Assembly (NCBI RefSeq): GCF_038006045.1
Contig: NZ_JBBOUK010000001.1
Span: 341,001-405,000, forward strand
DNA from: Exiguobacterium sp. FSL W8-0210
Lineage (GTDB): Bacteria > Bacillota > Bacilli > Exiguobacteriales > Exiguobacteriaceae
DNA: 64,000 nt
Direction: 5' to 3'
Part shown: positions 1-8,892 of the stretch, in pieces
Position numbering within the stretch: position 1 is the first letter of the stretch
How the letters are laid out: every line of letters starts with the position of its first letter
The notes under the pieces: model-generated
What the model was told of the DNA's origin: nothing
Seen by the model: only the letters and a program-made list of their open reading frames with translations
Databases searched by the model: none
Position numbers and translations under genes: made by a program

Positions 1-606
1 TGTTTCGACGAGGTGCTGATCGCGTAGATAGATCCCACTCTCGTCAGCTAGTCCGAAGGCACGGTCTGTGCTTTCTTCCGCAAAGGATTGCACGAGATGG
101 GCAGCTTCGCCCCACGTCTCGTAATGGACACAAATGACTGCGTCTTTCAGTAAGGCAAGACCAGGCAAGCGAAGACGTTGATTGTCGCGTTGGTCGATCG
201 CCGGAATCACACACCGTTCAGGCGAAACGAGGGCACCGGCTGAAAAGCCGGCGACCGGAACACCATCTGCGAAACGCGACTGAATGATGTCACCGATCGG
301 TGTAGCGACCAAGTATTGCTGATACAATTCGGTCTCGCCACCGGAGATGATGATGCCCTGACACTGCTGTAGTTGTGCAAGTTGTTCGTCCGTTGTTGCG
401 TCAGACAGTGGCAGATGGACGAACGACGAGATGCCATCTTCCTCTAACGGCTTCGTATAGATCGAGGCGTAGCTCGTCCAGTCCTTACCGGTCCGCGGAA
501 CGTATAGAATCGCGACCGGTCCACCATTCGTTAATGTAGCAAATCGTGTTCGTAAGTTCGGTGTAAAAGGAGGACCGCCTCCGAATAAGAATAAATGAGT
601 ACGCAT
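1..606 (-). CDS. Peptidase S51-like (cyanophycinase/dipeptidase E type) protein, partial
   Basis: The reading frame begins at the ATG at 604-606, preceded by GGAGGG, and runs off the left edge, so the C-terminus is missing. The N-terminus reads MRTHLFLFGGGPPFTP. Further on come GIIISGGET and the nucleophile-elbow motif GFSAGALVSPE, where the Ser is the expected catalytic nucleophile. The family fold is a class I glutamine-amidotransferase-like fold that uses Ser; members are cyanophycinases and aspartyl dipeptidases, probably cytoplasmic here. The exact substrate cannot be told. It is separated from the ecs-like genes by about 50 bases and transcribed in the same direction. Confidence 0.8.
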   Translation of the reverse strand, partial: MRTHLFLFGGGPPFTPNLRTRFATLTNGGPVAILYVPRTGKDWTSYASIYTKPLEEDGISSFVHLPLSDATTDEQLAQLQQCQGIIISGGETELYQQYLVATPIGDIIQSRFADGVPVAGFSAGALVSPERCVIPAIDQRDNQRLRLPGLALLKDAVICVHYETWGEAAHLVQSFAEESTDRAFGLADESGIYLRDQHLVET

Positions 607-655
607 GAAGTCATCCCTCCAACCAATGTAATAGAAAAAGTATAGCAGAAATCAA

Positions 656-1654
656 TCAATTGGAAATGTGCTGGTAGAATGATTGTCTGCGGAACCACGT
701 GTGATGTTGTTTCCGTTCTTGAAAGAGAACAAACAGAACGAAGGCGATAACGAGACCGCGTCCGATCCATGGTAAAACGAGAAGACCGTAGTTCATCGCA
801 GCAAACAGCTGGAGTAAGAAACGACGTTTACTCGGATCCCGCAGATACGTGATCAGCGGGAGTTGCTGGTGCGTCTGCTTGAATAATCGCAGATGAAAGA
901 ACGGACGCTTTCGGTGAGACGGCTTCGGTAAGGCACCGTTCAATTCAAGGACGGTCGCCGATAAACTCGACTGTCGTTTCGTCGACAACAGGATATCCTC
1001 CGTTAATCCGTCCTCTCGCCGCGACCAGTGCTGGACATGAAGGGATCCGAACAGCAACACACACAGTGCGACGACGAAGAGGACAGGGTGCGGTTGAAGC
1101 CAAAGCAGGAGTAACAGAGTGATGCGTCCGGTTGCCAGGACGAGAAGACCGCTCCATTTCCGCAAGAACCGTTGCCCAGATAACCGATATGTCCAAAAGC
1201 TAAAGAACGGTTGGAGCAAAGAGAGCACGAGACTAATCAGCAGTACTGTGATACTAGATTGGTCAAACCGGATGCTATGTAGCGGAAAACAGAGTAGATG
1301 TAATCCGGCAGTCATTAGAAAAATCCTCACGAAGTGATACCGAACGGAATACCACTTCATTCGAACGATCGCTCCAGGAACCGGTTTGAAGAAGAGGCGA
1401 TCTGCCGGTTCGAACCAGGCGTAAAAGGCGGGCAGGAATCCATACAGAATCCATCCGAGTAAAATCCAAGCGACCGGAACTGTTTGAACCCAGTCCGCTT
1501 GACCACTTAAAATCTGCACCGCTTCATAGATGATGAATAGAACGACTGGAACGACAAGATACAGCAAAATCGTCCAGTCGAAGATTTCTCGGAAGAAGCG
1601 ACGTTGTTCCGCATGCCGTCGACGGATCCGTTGCTTCAAAAAGGTTTCAATCAT
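656..1654 (-). CDS. ecsB: EcsB-like ABC transporter permease
   Basis: A 332-residue very hydrophobic protein with about six to eight predicted membrane segments (for example residues 28-46, 58-80 and 110-125) and basic loops. It has no ATPase motif. It overlaps the upstream ATPase gene by 8 bases, so the two are translationally coupled and form one exporter. The partner ATPase closely resembles EcsA, and the N-terminal RRRHAEQRRFFREIFDWT region fits EcsB. B. subtilis EcsB is somewhat longer (about 400 residues, from memory). In Bacilli the Ecs transporter affects secretion, competence and regulated intramembrane proteolysis. A generic ABC-2 permease is the alternative. Confidence 0.7.
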   Translation of the reverse strand: MIETFLKQRIRRRHAEQRRFFREIFDWTILLYLVVPVVLFIIYEAVQILSGQADWVQTVPVAWILLGWILYGFLPAFYAWFEPADRLFFKPVPGAIVRMKWYSVRYHFVRIFLMTAGLHLLCFPLHSIRFDQSSITVLLISLVLSLLQPFFSFWTYRLSGQRFLRKWSGLLVLATGRITLLLLLWLQPHPVLFVVALCVLLFGSLHVQHWSRREDGLTEDILLSTKRQSSLSATVLELNGALPKPSHRKRPFFHLRLFKQTHQQLPLITYLRDPSKRRFLLQLFAAMNYGLLVLPWIGRGLVIAFVLFVLFQERKQHHTWFRRQSFYQHISN

Positions 1655-2327
1655 GCTCGAGCACCATCGCTTCCATTATGTCGAACAAGCGAGCGCCTGG
1701 CTGACCGGAGGCTTCACCAATCTGAGCGAGTGTTCCTTGATGTTTAATGCGTCCCTGATCAATCCAGACGAAATCGTCACACAGACGTTCCGCGGAATCG
1801 AGGACATGGGTGACGAGCAGAATCGCCACACCACGCGTTCGTTCTGCTTCGAGTAAGTGTAACAACCGAATCGTCGCGACCGCGTCGAGACCAACGAACG
1901 GTTCATCGATGATCAAGCAGTCCGCGCGTTGCATCAAGGCACAGACGAGCATCACCTTCTGTTTCATTCCTTTAGAGAAAGAGGATACATAGTCACCTGT
2001 GACAGCATGCAGTTCGAATGTCTTTAAGAGTCGTTCCGTGTAGGCGTGATCTGTCTCGTGAAGTGAGGCGACCAGCTCAAGGTGCTCGGCGAGCGTCAAA
2101 TATTCGTAATAGGTCGGCTGTTCCGGAATATAGGCGAGTGAGGCCGGTAAATCGATCTCTCCTTCGACCCATGGCAGCGTACCGAACATGGCTTGAATCG
2201 TCGTACTTTTTCCTGCACCGTTCGTACCGATCAAACCGGTGATGGATCCAGGCTGTAAAGCAAACGCGATCTCTTGTAAGACGGGCTGACCGACGTCATA
2301 ACCAGCTTGGTGAATGGATACATGCAT
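1647..2327 (-). CDS. ecsA: EcsA-like ABC transporter ATP-binding protein
   Basis: Contains Walker A GTNGAGKST (about residues 37-45), the segment AYIPEQPTYYEYLTLAEHLE that is typical of EcsA, signature FSKGMKQKV, Walker B CLIIDEPFVGLD and the switch His in LLVTHVLD. I chose the ATG at 2325-2327 because AAAGGAG lies 9 bases upstream; an ATG 9 bases earlier would overlap the ribosome site. Length is about 226 residues, normal for the family. It energises the overlapping membrane protein downstream. Transcription starts in the 2328-2476 gap, divergent from the next gene. Confidence 0.8.
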   Translation of the reverse strand: MHVSIHQAGYDVGQPVLQEIAFALQPGSITGLIGTNGAGKSTTIQAMFGTLPWVEGEIDLPASLAYIPEQPTYYEYLTLAEHLELVASLHETDHAYTERLLKTFELHAVTGDYVSSFSKGMKQKVMLVCALMQRADCLIIDEPFVGLDAVATIRLLHLLEAERTRGVAILLVTHVLDSAERLCDDFVWIDQGRIKHQGTLAQIGEASGQPGARLFDIMEAMVLEHD

Positions 2328-2476
2328 ATGAACCATCTCCTTTCACTACATTTACTGATAGAAGGAGAAAAATGTTTCACAGCAACAGAAATCAGCAGAA
2401 CCATAGTAAAAAATGTAACAGGTTAAAAATAACAAATGGGCTATAATGGAAATATCAATTTTAGAGGATGATTACG

Positions 2477-2914
2477 ATGCAAACAGTCGAGCGAATTTAT
2501 TTTCGGGAGTCCGGTATGGGAAGAGGACAGACGTTTTGGTGGCACCGTGCAACTCGAACGGTTCGTGCGGAAGATGAGGAAAGACGATTATCCGGATGGT
2601 GGTTTCAAGAACTAAATTTACCAGAGGAATTGAATCCGTTACTGATAGAACTGACGGAAGAGGATATTTACCTAATCGACATGTGGTCGGAGCGGTTCGA
2701 TGCGGAAGTATGGCGAAACTATCCATATCCTGAAGGCGTTCTGATTTGTGACGGCACGGATTGGGAAATTCATGTGACGACAGAAAATGGTACAGAGAAA
2801 CTTTCAGGATCAAATATCTATCCACCTGGATGGTGGATGATTCGAGAACTGCTATACGGTTATTATGACGCGGGGAGTAATCGAGAAGATGAAGAATGGG
2901 AGGATGAACGATGA
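2477..2914 (+). CDS. Uncharacterised acidic protein, first of three-gene operon
   Basis: A 145-residue protein rich in Trp, Glu and Asp with no recognised domain. The ATG at 2477 is preferred over the one at 2468, because AGAGG at 2463-2467 sits at proper distance from 2477 and abuts 2468. No signal peptide or membrane segment is seen. The stop overlaps the next start (ATGA), so it is coupled to the small membrane protein downstream. Function not recognised. Confidence 0.65.
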   Translation: MQTVERIYFRESGMGRGQTFWWHRATRTVRAEDEERRLSGWWFQELNLPEELNPLLIELTEEDIYLIDMWSERFDAEVWRNYPYPEGVLICDGTDWEIHVTTENGTEKLSGSNIYPPGWWMIRELLYGYYDAGSNREDEEWEDER

Positions 2915-3273
2915 AAAGAGCACTATTGTATCTGATTCCGTTTGCGTGGCTAGGACCTTACCTCGATTGGAAAACGGGTTCGATTTTAGGATACGCCTTA
3001 TTTTTATTTGGACTCGGTGTTTTATCGTATTCCCTTGCACGGAGTGGAAAACCGAAATACATCGTTATCGGCAACATGGTATCGTTTGCGATTTCGTACG
3101 GGATCGCACTCAGTGTAGGGGAAGGATACGGCGAAGGATACTTCAAGCCATTGACAGCCAGTCAACTGGTTCTTGGAGTCAGCGTCTTGAATCTGGTCGT
3201 CCAAATACCGATCGTGATGAATGCGATTCAAAACAAAATGATGAAAAAGGAGTTAGAAGGACATGACGGATGA
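2911..3273 (+). CDS. Small four-helix membrane protein
   Basis: A 120-residue protein with about four hydrophobic segments (residues 4-17, 25-43, 48-68, 84-104) and a short basic tail NKMMKKELEGHDG. It overlaps the upstream gene by 4 bases and the downstream gene by 11, so all three are one operon. No family recognised. Confidence 0.65.
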   Translation: MKRALLYLIPFAWLGPYLDWKTGSILGYALFLFGLGVLSYSLARSGKPKYIVIGNMVSFAISYGIALSVGEGYGEGYFKPLTASQLVLGVSVLNLVVQIPIVMNAIQNKMMKKELEGHDG

Positions 3274-3526
3274 GAGCCAACAGTTACTTGATGTAATTCA
3301 ACGAATCCTAGAACGACAATCGCCACTCGACTTAATTGATATCTACCAGCGCGTCAGACAAACAGAACATTTGGATCTATTACGGTTTACATCAGAAGCA
3401 GGACTCGAGGCACGCATTCGAAAATTGATCTACCTGCATGCGAGTGAGTGTGAATTGTACCAGGGAGAGCAGGACCTTTTTTACAGTGAGACGGGGAAAG
3501 GAACAGGACGCTGGGGACTACGATGA
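3263..3526 (+). CDS. Uncharacterised 87-residue soluble protein
   Basis: Overlaps the upstream membrane-protein gene by 11 bases, with an AAGGAG-type ribosome site inside it at 3247-3258. Helical, charged, no recognised domain. It is the last gene of the three-gene operon, followed directly by a hairpin terminator shared with the convergent ridA gene. Confidence 0.6.
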   Translation: MTDESQQLLDVIQRILERQSPLDLIDIYQRVRQTEHLDLLRFTSEAGLEARIRKLIYLHASECELYQGEQDLFYSETGKGTGRWGLR

Positions 3527-3529
3527 AAA

Positions 3530-3556
3530 AACGCTACGCAGGGAGTGCGTAGCGAT
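3530..3556. terminator. Bidirectional hairpin terminator
   Basis: Perfect stem CGCTACGCA / TGCGTAGCG with a 5-base loop at 3532-3554. On the minus strand it is followed by a T run (the A run at 3526-3531 on plus), so it mainly ends ridA and probably also the converging operon. Confidence 0.8.
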
Positions 3557-3560
3557 CAGA

Positions 3561-3950
3561 TCACACGAGTCCTAAGATCTCAACTTCAACTAAAGCACCT
3601 TTTGGTAGTTCCTTAACAGCGATACAAGACCGAGCTGGGAAGTGATTGTGCGGTGCGAAGTAATCGGAATAAATCGTATTAAAAGAAGCGAAGTGTTCCA
3701 TGCTCGTTAAGTAGCATGTCGTCTTGACGACGCGGTCAGGTGTCAGTCCTGCTTCTTTCAGGATGGCATCGACGTTGCGCATGACTTGTTCCGTCTGCTC
3801 CGTGATCCCGCCTGGTACAAGTTCACCTGTTGTCGGGTCGATCGGGATTTGACCGGAAGCATAGAGTGTTCCGTTTGCGATAAAGCCTTGCGAGTAAGGG
3901 CCGATCGCAGCAGGGGCGTTCGTTGTGTCGATCTGTTTGAATGTAGACAT
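3561..3950 (-). CDS. ridA: RidA family reactive intermediate deaminase
   Basis: A 129-residue protein of the YjgF/YER057c/UK114 family, which hydrolyses reactive enamine/imine intermediates made by PLP enzymes. Seen: N-terminal APAAIGPYSQ, ASGQIPIDPTTGE, the conserved Arg in FPARSCIAVKELPKGALVEVE, and a full family length. The start at 3948-3950 follows GAGGAGGTTC; a longer frame upstream lacks a ribosome site. It is a lone gene ending in the terminator at 3530-3556. Confidence 0.92.
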   Translation of the reverse strand: MSTFKQIDTTNAPAAIGPYSQGFIANGTLYASGQIPIDPTTGELVPGGITEQTEQVMRNVDAILKEAGLTPDRVVKTTCYLTSMEHFASFNTIYSDYFAPHNHFPARSCIAVKELPKGALVEVEILGLV

Positions 3951-4039
3951 GAAAAGAACCTCCTCTTGTAAAATACATATGTACGACACCGAGTGATTCG
4001 ACTCGGATATCCCTCAACCCTTCAAAGGAGTGAATTGAT

Positions 4040-4363
4040 ATGCCACTTTATCATAAATTAGTTCGAGACGCGATTCCAAACATCATCGACCAAAACGGAA
4101 AAAAAGCGACGTTCCGAACGCTGAACGAACATGAATTCCTAGTGGAAGCGAAAAAGAAATTCCATGAAGAACTCGCTGAATACGAGGAAGCAACGACGGA
4201 CGCAGACGCTGTCGAGGAGTTAGCTGATTTACTGGAGCTGATCCAAGCGTTAGCGAAGACACATGGCGTGACAGTCGAGGAACTGGAAGCCGTCCAAACG
4301 AAGAAACAGCAACAACGCGGCGGATTCGAAGAACGTCTTTACTTGATCGAGGTCGAAGATTGA
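4040..4363 (+). CDS. MazG-like nucleoside triphosphate pyrophosphohydrolase
   Basis: A 107-residue all-alpha protein beginning MPLYHKLVRDAIPNII, with EELAEYEEA and the metal-binding style segment AVEELADLLELIQAL, as in the phosphoribosyl-ATP pyrophosphohydrolase-like group of all-alpha NTP pyrophosphatases. Likely a house-cleaning enzyme for non-canonical nucleotides; substrate unknown. Ribosome site AAAGGAG lies upstream of the ATG. Its TGA overlaps the TTG start of the helicase gene, so the two are coupled. Confidence 0.75.
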   Translation: MPLYHKLVRDAIPNIIDQNGKKATFRTLNEHEFLVEAKKKFHEELAEYEEATTDADAVEELADLLELIQALAKTHGVTVEELEAVQTKKQQQRGGFEERLYLIEVED

Positions 4364-6687
4364 TCCCGGAAGCGAAGCTGACGACGCATCACTTATATGA
4401 CTCACTCGTCGAAGCCATTGATTTGGCGGAGGAAGTCTATATCGTCGCAGCATTTGCTCAGAAGTCAGGCGTTGCCTTACTCGTCCCAGCGTTTCGTCGT
4501 GCCTTACAACGAGGAGCCGAGATTCGGCTGTTGATTGGCGACTATCTACACATCACCGATCCAGAAGCACTGGCACAGTTGCTTGCGCTGGATGGGTTGT
4601 CAGTTCGCTTTTATCGATCAGGCGGACGCTCCTTCCATCCGAAAGCGTATCTGTTTCGAAACGCAGAGACTGGCTTATCAATCGTCGGTTCGTCGAACAT
4701 CTCGAACAGTGCGCTTCGGTCCGGTATCGAATGGAACGTCCATCTACCACAAGCTGTCGCACCACAAATCCTTGATGATGCGATGGATGCCTTCATGGAT
4801 CTTTATCTCAGTGAATCGGCAGAAGAACTGAACCCAGTTGTTTTAGAGGCCTACCGTCAAGAGTACGCGGCGCGTCAATATGTCTCAGAACCGGAAGTTG
4901 AGTACGACGAAGGAACCGTTGTCGTCGCACCAGAAATCCTGCCACACCGAGTGCAGGAAGAAGCGCTGCACGCGTTACGGGAAACGATGGAAGAAGGACG
5001 GACACGGGCATTGGCAGTGCTTGCGACTGGACTAGGGAAGACCTACCTCAGTGCGTTCTTTGCGGGAGACTTCACACGAATCCTGTTCCTGGCACATCAA
5101 AAAGAATTGTTACTGCAGGCCGAGCGTTCGTTTCAAAAAGTCAATCCGGCGTGGCAGACCGGCTTTTATATCGGCAGTGACCGGACCGTCACAGAGACGA
5201 CGGAGATCGTCTTCGCTTCCGTCCAGACGCTGGCGCAAAAGCGTCACTTGGACCGTTTTGCAACGGATCAGTTTGATCTCATCATTGTTGACGAGTTCCA
5301 TCACGCGGCAGCGACGAGTTATCGGAAGATCATCGATCATTTCACGCCCCGTTTCCTGCTCGGTCTGACGGCGACACCAGACCGAATGGACGGTGCCGAT
5401 GTCTATGCGATCTGTCACCATAACGTTGCCTTCCAGATGCATTTCACAGCGGCGATTGCTGAAGGATTTTTGACGCCGTTTCATTATTACGGTATTCATG
5501 ACACGATCGACTATTCCCAGATTCGACGAATCGGTCGGACCTACGATGCGTCGCAACTCGAGCATCGACAACTTGATCGTGAGGTCGCGGATAATATCTA
5601 TCATTCATGGGAGAAACGTCGTCAAACGAAGACGATTGGTTTTTGTTCGTCGATCAAGCAGGCGGAATATCTGGCGCAAGTATTCCGGGAAAAAGGAACG
5701 ACGGCATTTGCACTGACTGGGCAGACGACCAATCGCACAAAGTACATGCAAGCATTCGAACAAGGCGAGATTGACGTCCTCTTTACGGTTGATTTGTTCA
5801 ACGAAGGTGTCGATATTCCGAAAGTCGATACACTCCTTTTCTGTCGTCCAACTGAATCCGTCGCTATCTATACGCAACAAATCGGACGAGGTTTACGCTT
5901 GGCACAGGACAAATCGCACTGCGTCATCATTGACTTGATTGGGAACTATCGCAACGTCGAGACGAAGCTGAAGCTGCTCGGGAAGATGAAAGAATCGTTC
6001 AAGCGAGGCGAAATAGAGCCGATTACGCCACCACCCGGCTGTGTGATTGAGTTCGATACGCGAGCACTGGAATTGATTCATCGACTCCGGCAACCAAGTC
6101 AGCGGAAGTTACGATTGATTGAGCAATACGAGCAAATCAAATACGAACTCGGTCGTCGACCATCGTATGTTGAAATCGGCGAGTATGCTCCAGTTCCACA
6201 AGGTTATAAACAAGAGTGGGGCTCTTACGTTGGTTTCTTGAAAGAGTATCAGGAGTTATCAGACGAAGAGATTGAGGCGTACGATGCAAATCGAGAATTG
6301 ATTGAGCAGGTCGAAAAGACGATCATGAATCGAAGTTATAAGATGGTCGTTCTGTTAGCAATGCTTGATCGAGGAGAAGAGCGCTGGATGGAGCCGATCA
6401 CGGCAGAGGAAGTAGCACCATTCTTTTATGAGTATCTGCATGCAGAGAAGTATCGAGAGTTAAAGGATACGCAAACGGCGGAGTTAAATGGACCATTTGA
6501 TGCCGTGAAAGTAGAACGATTACTGAAGAAGATGCCGTTTCCGAAAATGGGTAAGCCGTTTGAGTTTGATAGTAAGACATTATCTATAAAAATATCGGAA
6601 AAATATATAGATATATTAAATCGAATTTTGCATGAAATTGTATCTTTAAGACTCAATCTTTATTTTGAAATGAAAGAAAAAATTTAA
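4360..6687 (+). CDS. PLD-nuclease / superfamily II helicase fusion protein
   Basis: A 775-residue protein starting at TTG (4360), 4 bases inside the upstream gene. Residues 1-160 are phospholipase-D-like, with the HPKAYLF half-motif and IVGSSNIS. Residues about 190-560 are an SF2 helicase: Walker A ATGLGKT, motif II VDEFHH, motif III LTATPDR, motif VI QIGRGLR. The tail (560-775) is an accessory helical region ending in a KISEKYIDILNRIL type segment. Homologues of this architecture have been linked to DNA repair or nucleic-acid processing; the role here is not known. Codon usage changes sharply to AT-rich in the last 40 or so codons (from about 6560). Confidence 0.82.
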   Translation: MIPEAKLTTHHLYDSLVEAIDLAEEVYIVAAFAQKSGVALLVPAFRRALQRGAEIRLLIGDYLHITDPEALAQLLALDGLSVRFYRSGGRSFHPKAYLFRNAETGLSIVGSSNISNSALRSGIEWNVHLPQAVAPQILDDAMDAFMDLYLSESAEELNPVVLEAYRQEYAARQYVSEPEVEYDEGTVVVAPEILPHRVQEEALHALRETMEEGRTRALAVLATGLGKTYLSAFFAGDFTRILFLAHQKELLLQAERSFQKVNPAWQTGFYIGSDRTVTETTEIVFASVQTLAQKRHLDRFATDQFDLIIVDEFHHAAATSYRKIIDHFTPRFLLGLTATPDRMDGADVYAICHHNVAFQMHFTAAIAEGFLTPFHYYGIHDTIDYSQIRRIGRTYDASQLEHRQLDREVADNIYHSWEKRRQTKTIGFCSSIKQAEYLAQVFREKGTTAFALTGQTTNRTKYMQAFEQGEIDVLFTVDLFNEGVDIPKVDTLLFCRPTESVAIYTQQIGRGLRLAQDKSHCVIIDLIGNYRNVETKLKLLGKMKESFKRGEIEPITPPPGCVIEFDTRALELIHRLRQPSQRKLRLIEQYEQIKYELGRRPSYVEIGEYAPVPQGYKQEWGSYVGFLKEYQELSDEEIEAYDANRELIEQVEKTIMNRSYKMVVLLAMLDRGEERWMEPITAEEVAPFFYEYLHAEKYRELKDTQTAELNGPFDAVKVERLLKKMPFPKMGKPFEFDSKTLSIKISEKYIDILNRILHEIVSLRLNLYFEMKEKI

Positions 6688-6823
6688 GAAGTGCTATAAT
6701 TTATCAATTAAATGTATTGAGATAATAAACTTATCTTCAAAATAGCATTTCTGTACTCAAAAAATATTCTTAGTATAGAAACATTTTTATACACATAAAA
6801 GATTATAGGAGAAGATATAGCGT

Positions 6824-7453
6824 ATGGATTTGATGTTTAAAAATATTTCAGAAATTCAAAAAGCACTCGGAGTTGGATACTTAGAGTTATTCTTATCTAT
6901 AGTATGCCTCTCATATTTTGCGTTTGTTTATAAATATTTTAGCTCGAAACTCAGAGAAAAAGATGAAGAAAAAAAAGCCAAAGAACATGAGCAACTTACA
7001 TTATTAATAGACTTACACAATCTAATTACGAAAGACAGATCAGATGATGAAATTATTACAAATTGCCAAAAGGCTATTGGAACTTGTAGCAATAAACTTG
7101 AATACTATTCATTTCAATTGATGGTCGGAGAAAAAGAGTTAGATAAAGAATACTTGTTAAAAATTGTAAGAAATGATTTGATCAAAATTAGAAATTTGAA
7201 TATAAATCCTGATAGCTTAATAAGTGATGTGAACAATACGATATCATATGTGCGTCCGCTAATTTTACCTATCTTGCCCTCCTTGCTATTCTTTTATTTA
7301 ACTCTTTTAGGTTTATATTCTATAGGTTTTATTTTAGAAGGAGAATGGAACTGGGTTATAGTAGTGTTAGGAGTTTTAATAGTTCTTGGTCTCTTTTATT
7401 TTTCGCTTTTTATGGTCACTAAAGTTAAAAAAATAATATTACGTCGAGTATAA
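6824..7453 (+). CDS. AT-rich membrane protein of unknown function
   Basis: A 209-residue protein with one N-terminal membrane segment (residues 20-40), a charged coiled-coil-prone and cytoplasmic middle (45-145), and two C-terminal membrane segments (about 150-172 and 178-200) ending in KVKKIILRRV. AGGAG lies 12-16 bases upstream of the ATG. Base composition is far more AT-rich than the helicase gene before it, which points to acquired DNA. No family recognised. Confidence 0.6.
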   Translation: MDLMFKNISEIQKALGVGYLELFLSIVCLSYFAFVYKYFSSKLREKDEEKKAKEHEQLTLLIDLHNLITKDRSDDEIITNCQKAIGTCSNKLEYYSFQLMVGEKELDKEYLLKIVRNDLIKIRNLNINPDSLISDVNNTISYVRPLILPILPSLLFFYLTLLGLYSIGFILEGEWNWVIVVLGVLIVLGLFYFSLFMVTKVKKIILRRV

Positions 7454-7458
7454 AATCA

Positions 7459-7508
7459 TAAAGCACCTATCTTCTAAATGTTTTTTAAGAAGAATAGGTG
7501 CTTTTTAA
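7459..7508 (+). terminator. Hairpin terminator after the AT-rich membrane protein gene
   Basis: Stem AAAGCACCTATCTTCT / AGAAGAATAGGTGCTTTTT with an A/T-rich loop and a T run, immediately after the stop at 7453. Confidence 0.8.
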
Positions 7509-7776
7509 TACATAAAGTAATTCCTGTTTTATCTATATCTTGACTAATTCAACGAGATCTTTAAATTTCTTTTTAAACCGCAAGGTTCATACTCAATACA
7601 GGCATCAGGAAGGGAATCCAGTTCTTATTGTTTTGGGCTTCATAACTCATAGAAGGTACTCTTTTTTTAGAATGTAAGTTCTTGATGTATTTCTCGAAAT
7701 TATGTTCTCAATTAAAACAATTCATCAATGATGTTTGTTAGTTGACAAAACAGGAGTTTTAAGTTCTCAAAGTAAA
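7509..7776. other. AT-rich spacer, no intact gene
   Basis: No open frame with a start and ribosome site. The minus strand from about 7720 to 7570 reads as protein-like sequence (EHNFEKYIKNLHSKKRVPS..) interrupted by stops and without a start, so a decayed gene fragment is possible but unproven. Confidence 0.4.
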
Positions 7777-7818
7777 AAAACGTCTAACAATCGAATGAGT
7801 GATTGTTAGACGTTGAAA
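7777..7818 (-). terminator. Terminator of the terB-like / PH-like pair
   Basis: On the minus strand AACGTCTAACAATC / GATTGTTAGACGTT forms a 14-bp stem followed by TTTTTTT (the A run at 7774-7780). Confidence 0.85.
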
Positions 7819-7833
7819 TAAAAGATGTATGGC

Positions 7834-8298
7834 TTAATTCTTAAAGACAGAGCGATCATTTTTCATCGCAATAACCTTGAAGATTGAAGCGAATTCTTGT
7901 TCTGTTACACCAAATGCTGTCACGAATTTATTAAACATAGCTTGTTCTTCTCGCTCTGCTTCTCCGTCAGATAGGGAAGAGTCCACTAGATTAGCAAGAA
8001 CACAGAGTTTTTGCTCATAATTTAATACTGGTGCAGCCTCTGCCAAGAATGTATCGATAGAGTTACGATCAAAGTACTTAAATACTTTTTCCATTAAATC
8101 ATCATTATTGTCTCCAATACGAATTGTACCTTTTTTGCTCTTACCGCCTAATACAGCTAGTAGTTGACCGATTTCTTCATTATCAAACTCTCCATCTGAA
8201 GCCATCATGTAGACAAGTGATGTTGCGAATGCAAAATGAGGATGCATGCCTTGTTTATTTTTTGTACTGTCACCTTTAAACATATCAAATAATCCCAT
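7834..8298 (-). CDS. TerB-like (tellurite-resistance domain) protein
   Basis: A 154-residue soluble helical protein with the TerB-type acidic motifs ASDGEFDNEE (about residue 33-42) and DSSLSDGEAEREEQAMF (about 107-123), spaced as in the two-fold TerB helical bundle. Such domains bind metal and occur in stress and phage-defence contexts; the role here is unknown. AGGAGG precedes the ATG. It lies 15 bases downstream of the PH-like gene on the same strand and AT-rich like it. Confidence 0.65.
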   Translation of the reverse strand: MGLFDMFKGDSTKNKQGMHPHFAFATSLVYMMASDGEFDNEEIGQLLAVLGGKSKKGTIRIGDNNDDLMEKVFKYFDRNSIDTFLAEAAPVLNYEQKLCVLANLVDSSLSDGEAEREEQAMFNKFVTAFGVTEQEFASIFKVIAMKNDRSVFKN

Positions 8299-8312
8299 TT
8301 ACAATTACCTCC

Positions 8313-8798
8313 TTAGTTGTGTTGATTCGCAGCATACTTCAACTGTTCTACAAGTGAATCGAGTCGACTAACAGTAACGTCACGAATCGTAAGTTTTTTA
8401 CTTCCGAATCCTTTTTTATGTGTCAGATAAATAATTCCTTCATTCACCCCAAACGGATTAATTGGAATTGGAATGATATCGAAGTCTACTTCTTTAATTT
8501 TAGAGAACGGAATCTTTTCAATTGTCGCACTTGGCATGATCGAACCTTTATGGATAGAGAGAACGACATCTGTTTCCGTCATCAGAAGAAAACCATACTT
8601 AGTCAGAGAAGGTTGAACACCTTCTAACGCATAAAAAAGTTGATCGGACTTAAATTCTTTTTTCAATGCCTTTAATGTGATTTCGATATAAGATCGTTCA
8701 ATTTTTGGTAACTTCATTTTCAATTCTTCTAACGTATTTAAACTAATTGGAAAAGTACTATTTTCTAACTGGTTGTTAATTGTATCTAATTTGCCCAT
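8313..8798 (-). CDS. Bacterial PH-domain-like protein (YokE type)
   Basis: A 161-residue protein. The ATG at 8796-8798 follows AAGGAG; a longer frame upstream starts in AT-rich noise. Residues 60-155 show the beta-rich pattern of bacterial PH domains: ALEGVQPSLTKYGFLLMTETDVVL then ATIEKIPFSKIKEVDF and a terminal helix LDSLVEQLKYA. Likely a soluble partner of the TerB-like protein encoded directly downstream. Function unknown. Confidence 0.55.
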   Translation of the reverse strand: MGKLDTINNQLENSTFPISLNTLEELKMKLPKIERSYIEITLKALKKEFKSDQLFYALEGVQPSLTKYGFLLMTETDVVLSIHKGSIMPSATIEKIPFSKIKEVDFDIIPIPINPFGVNEGIIYLTHKKGFGSKKLTIRDVTVSRLDSLVEQLKYAANQHN

Positions 8799-8892
8799 TT
8801 TAAATCTCCTTAACATGATTATATTGTAAATTTTATCATGTATTTTGAAGATAAAATAGATAAAAAATGAATTATTATATAAATAAGTAATA

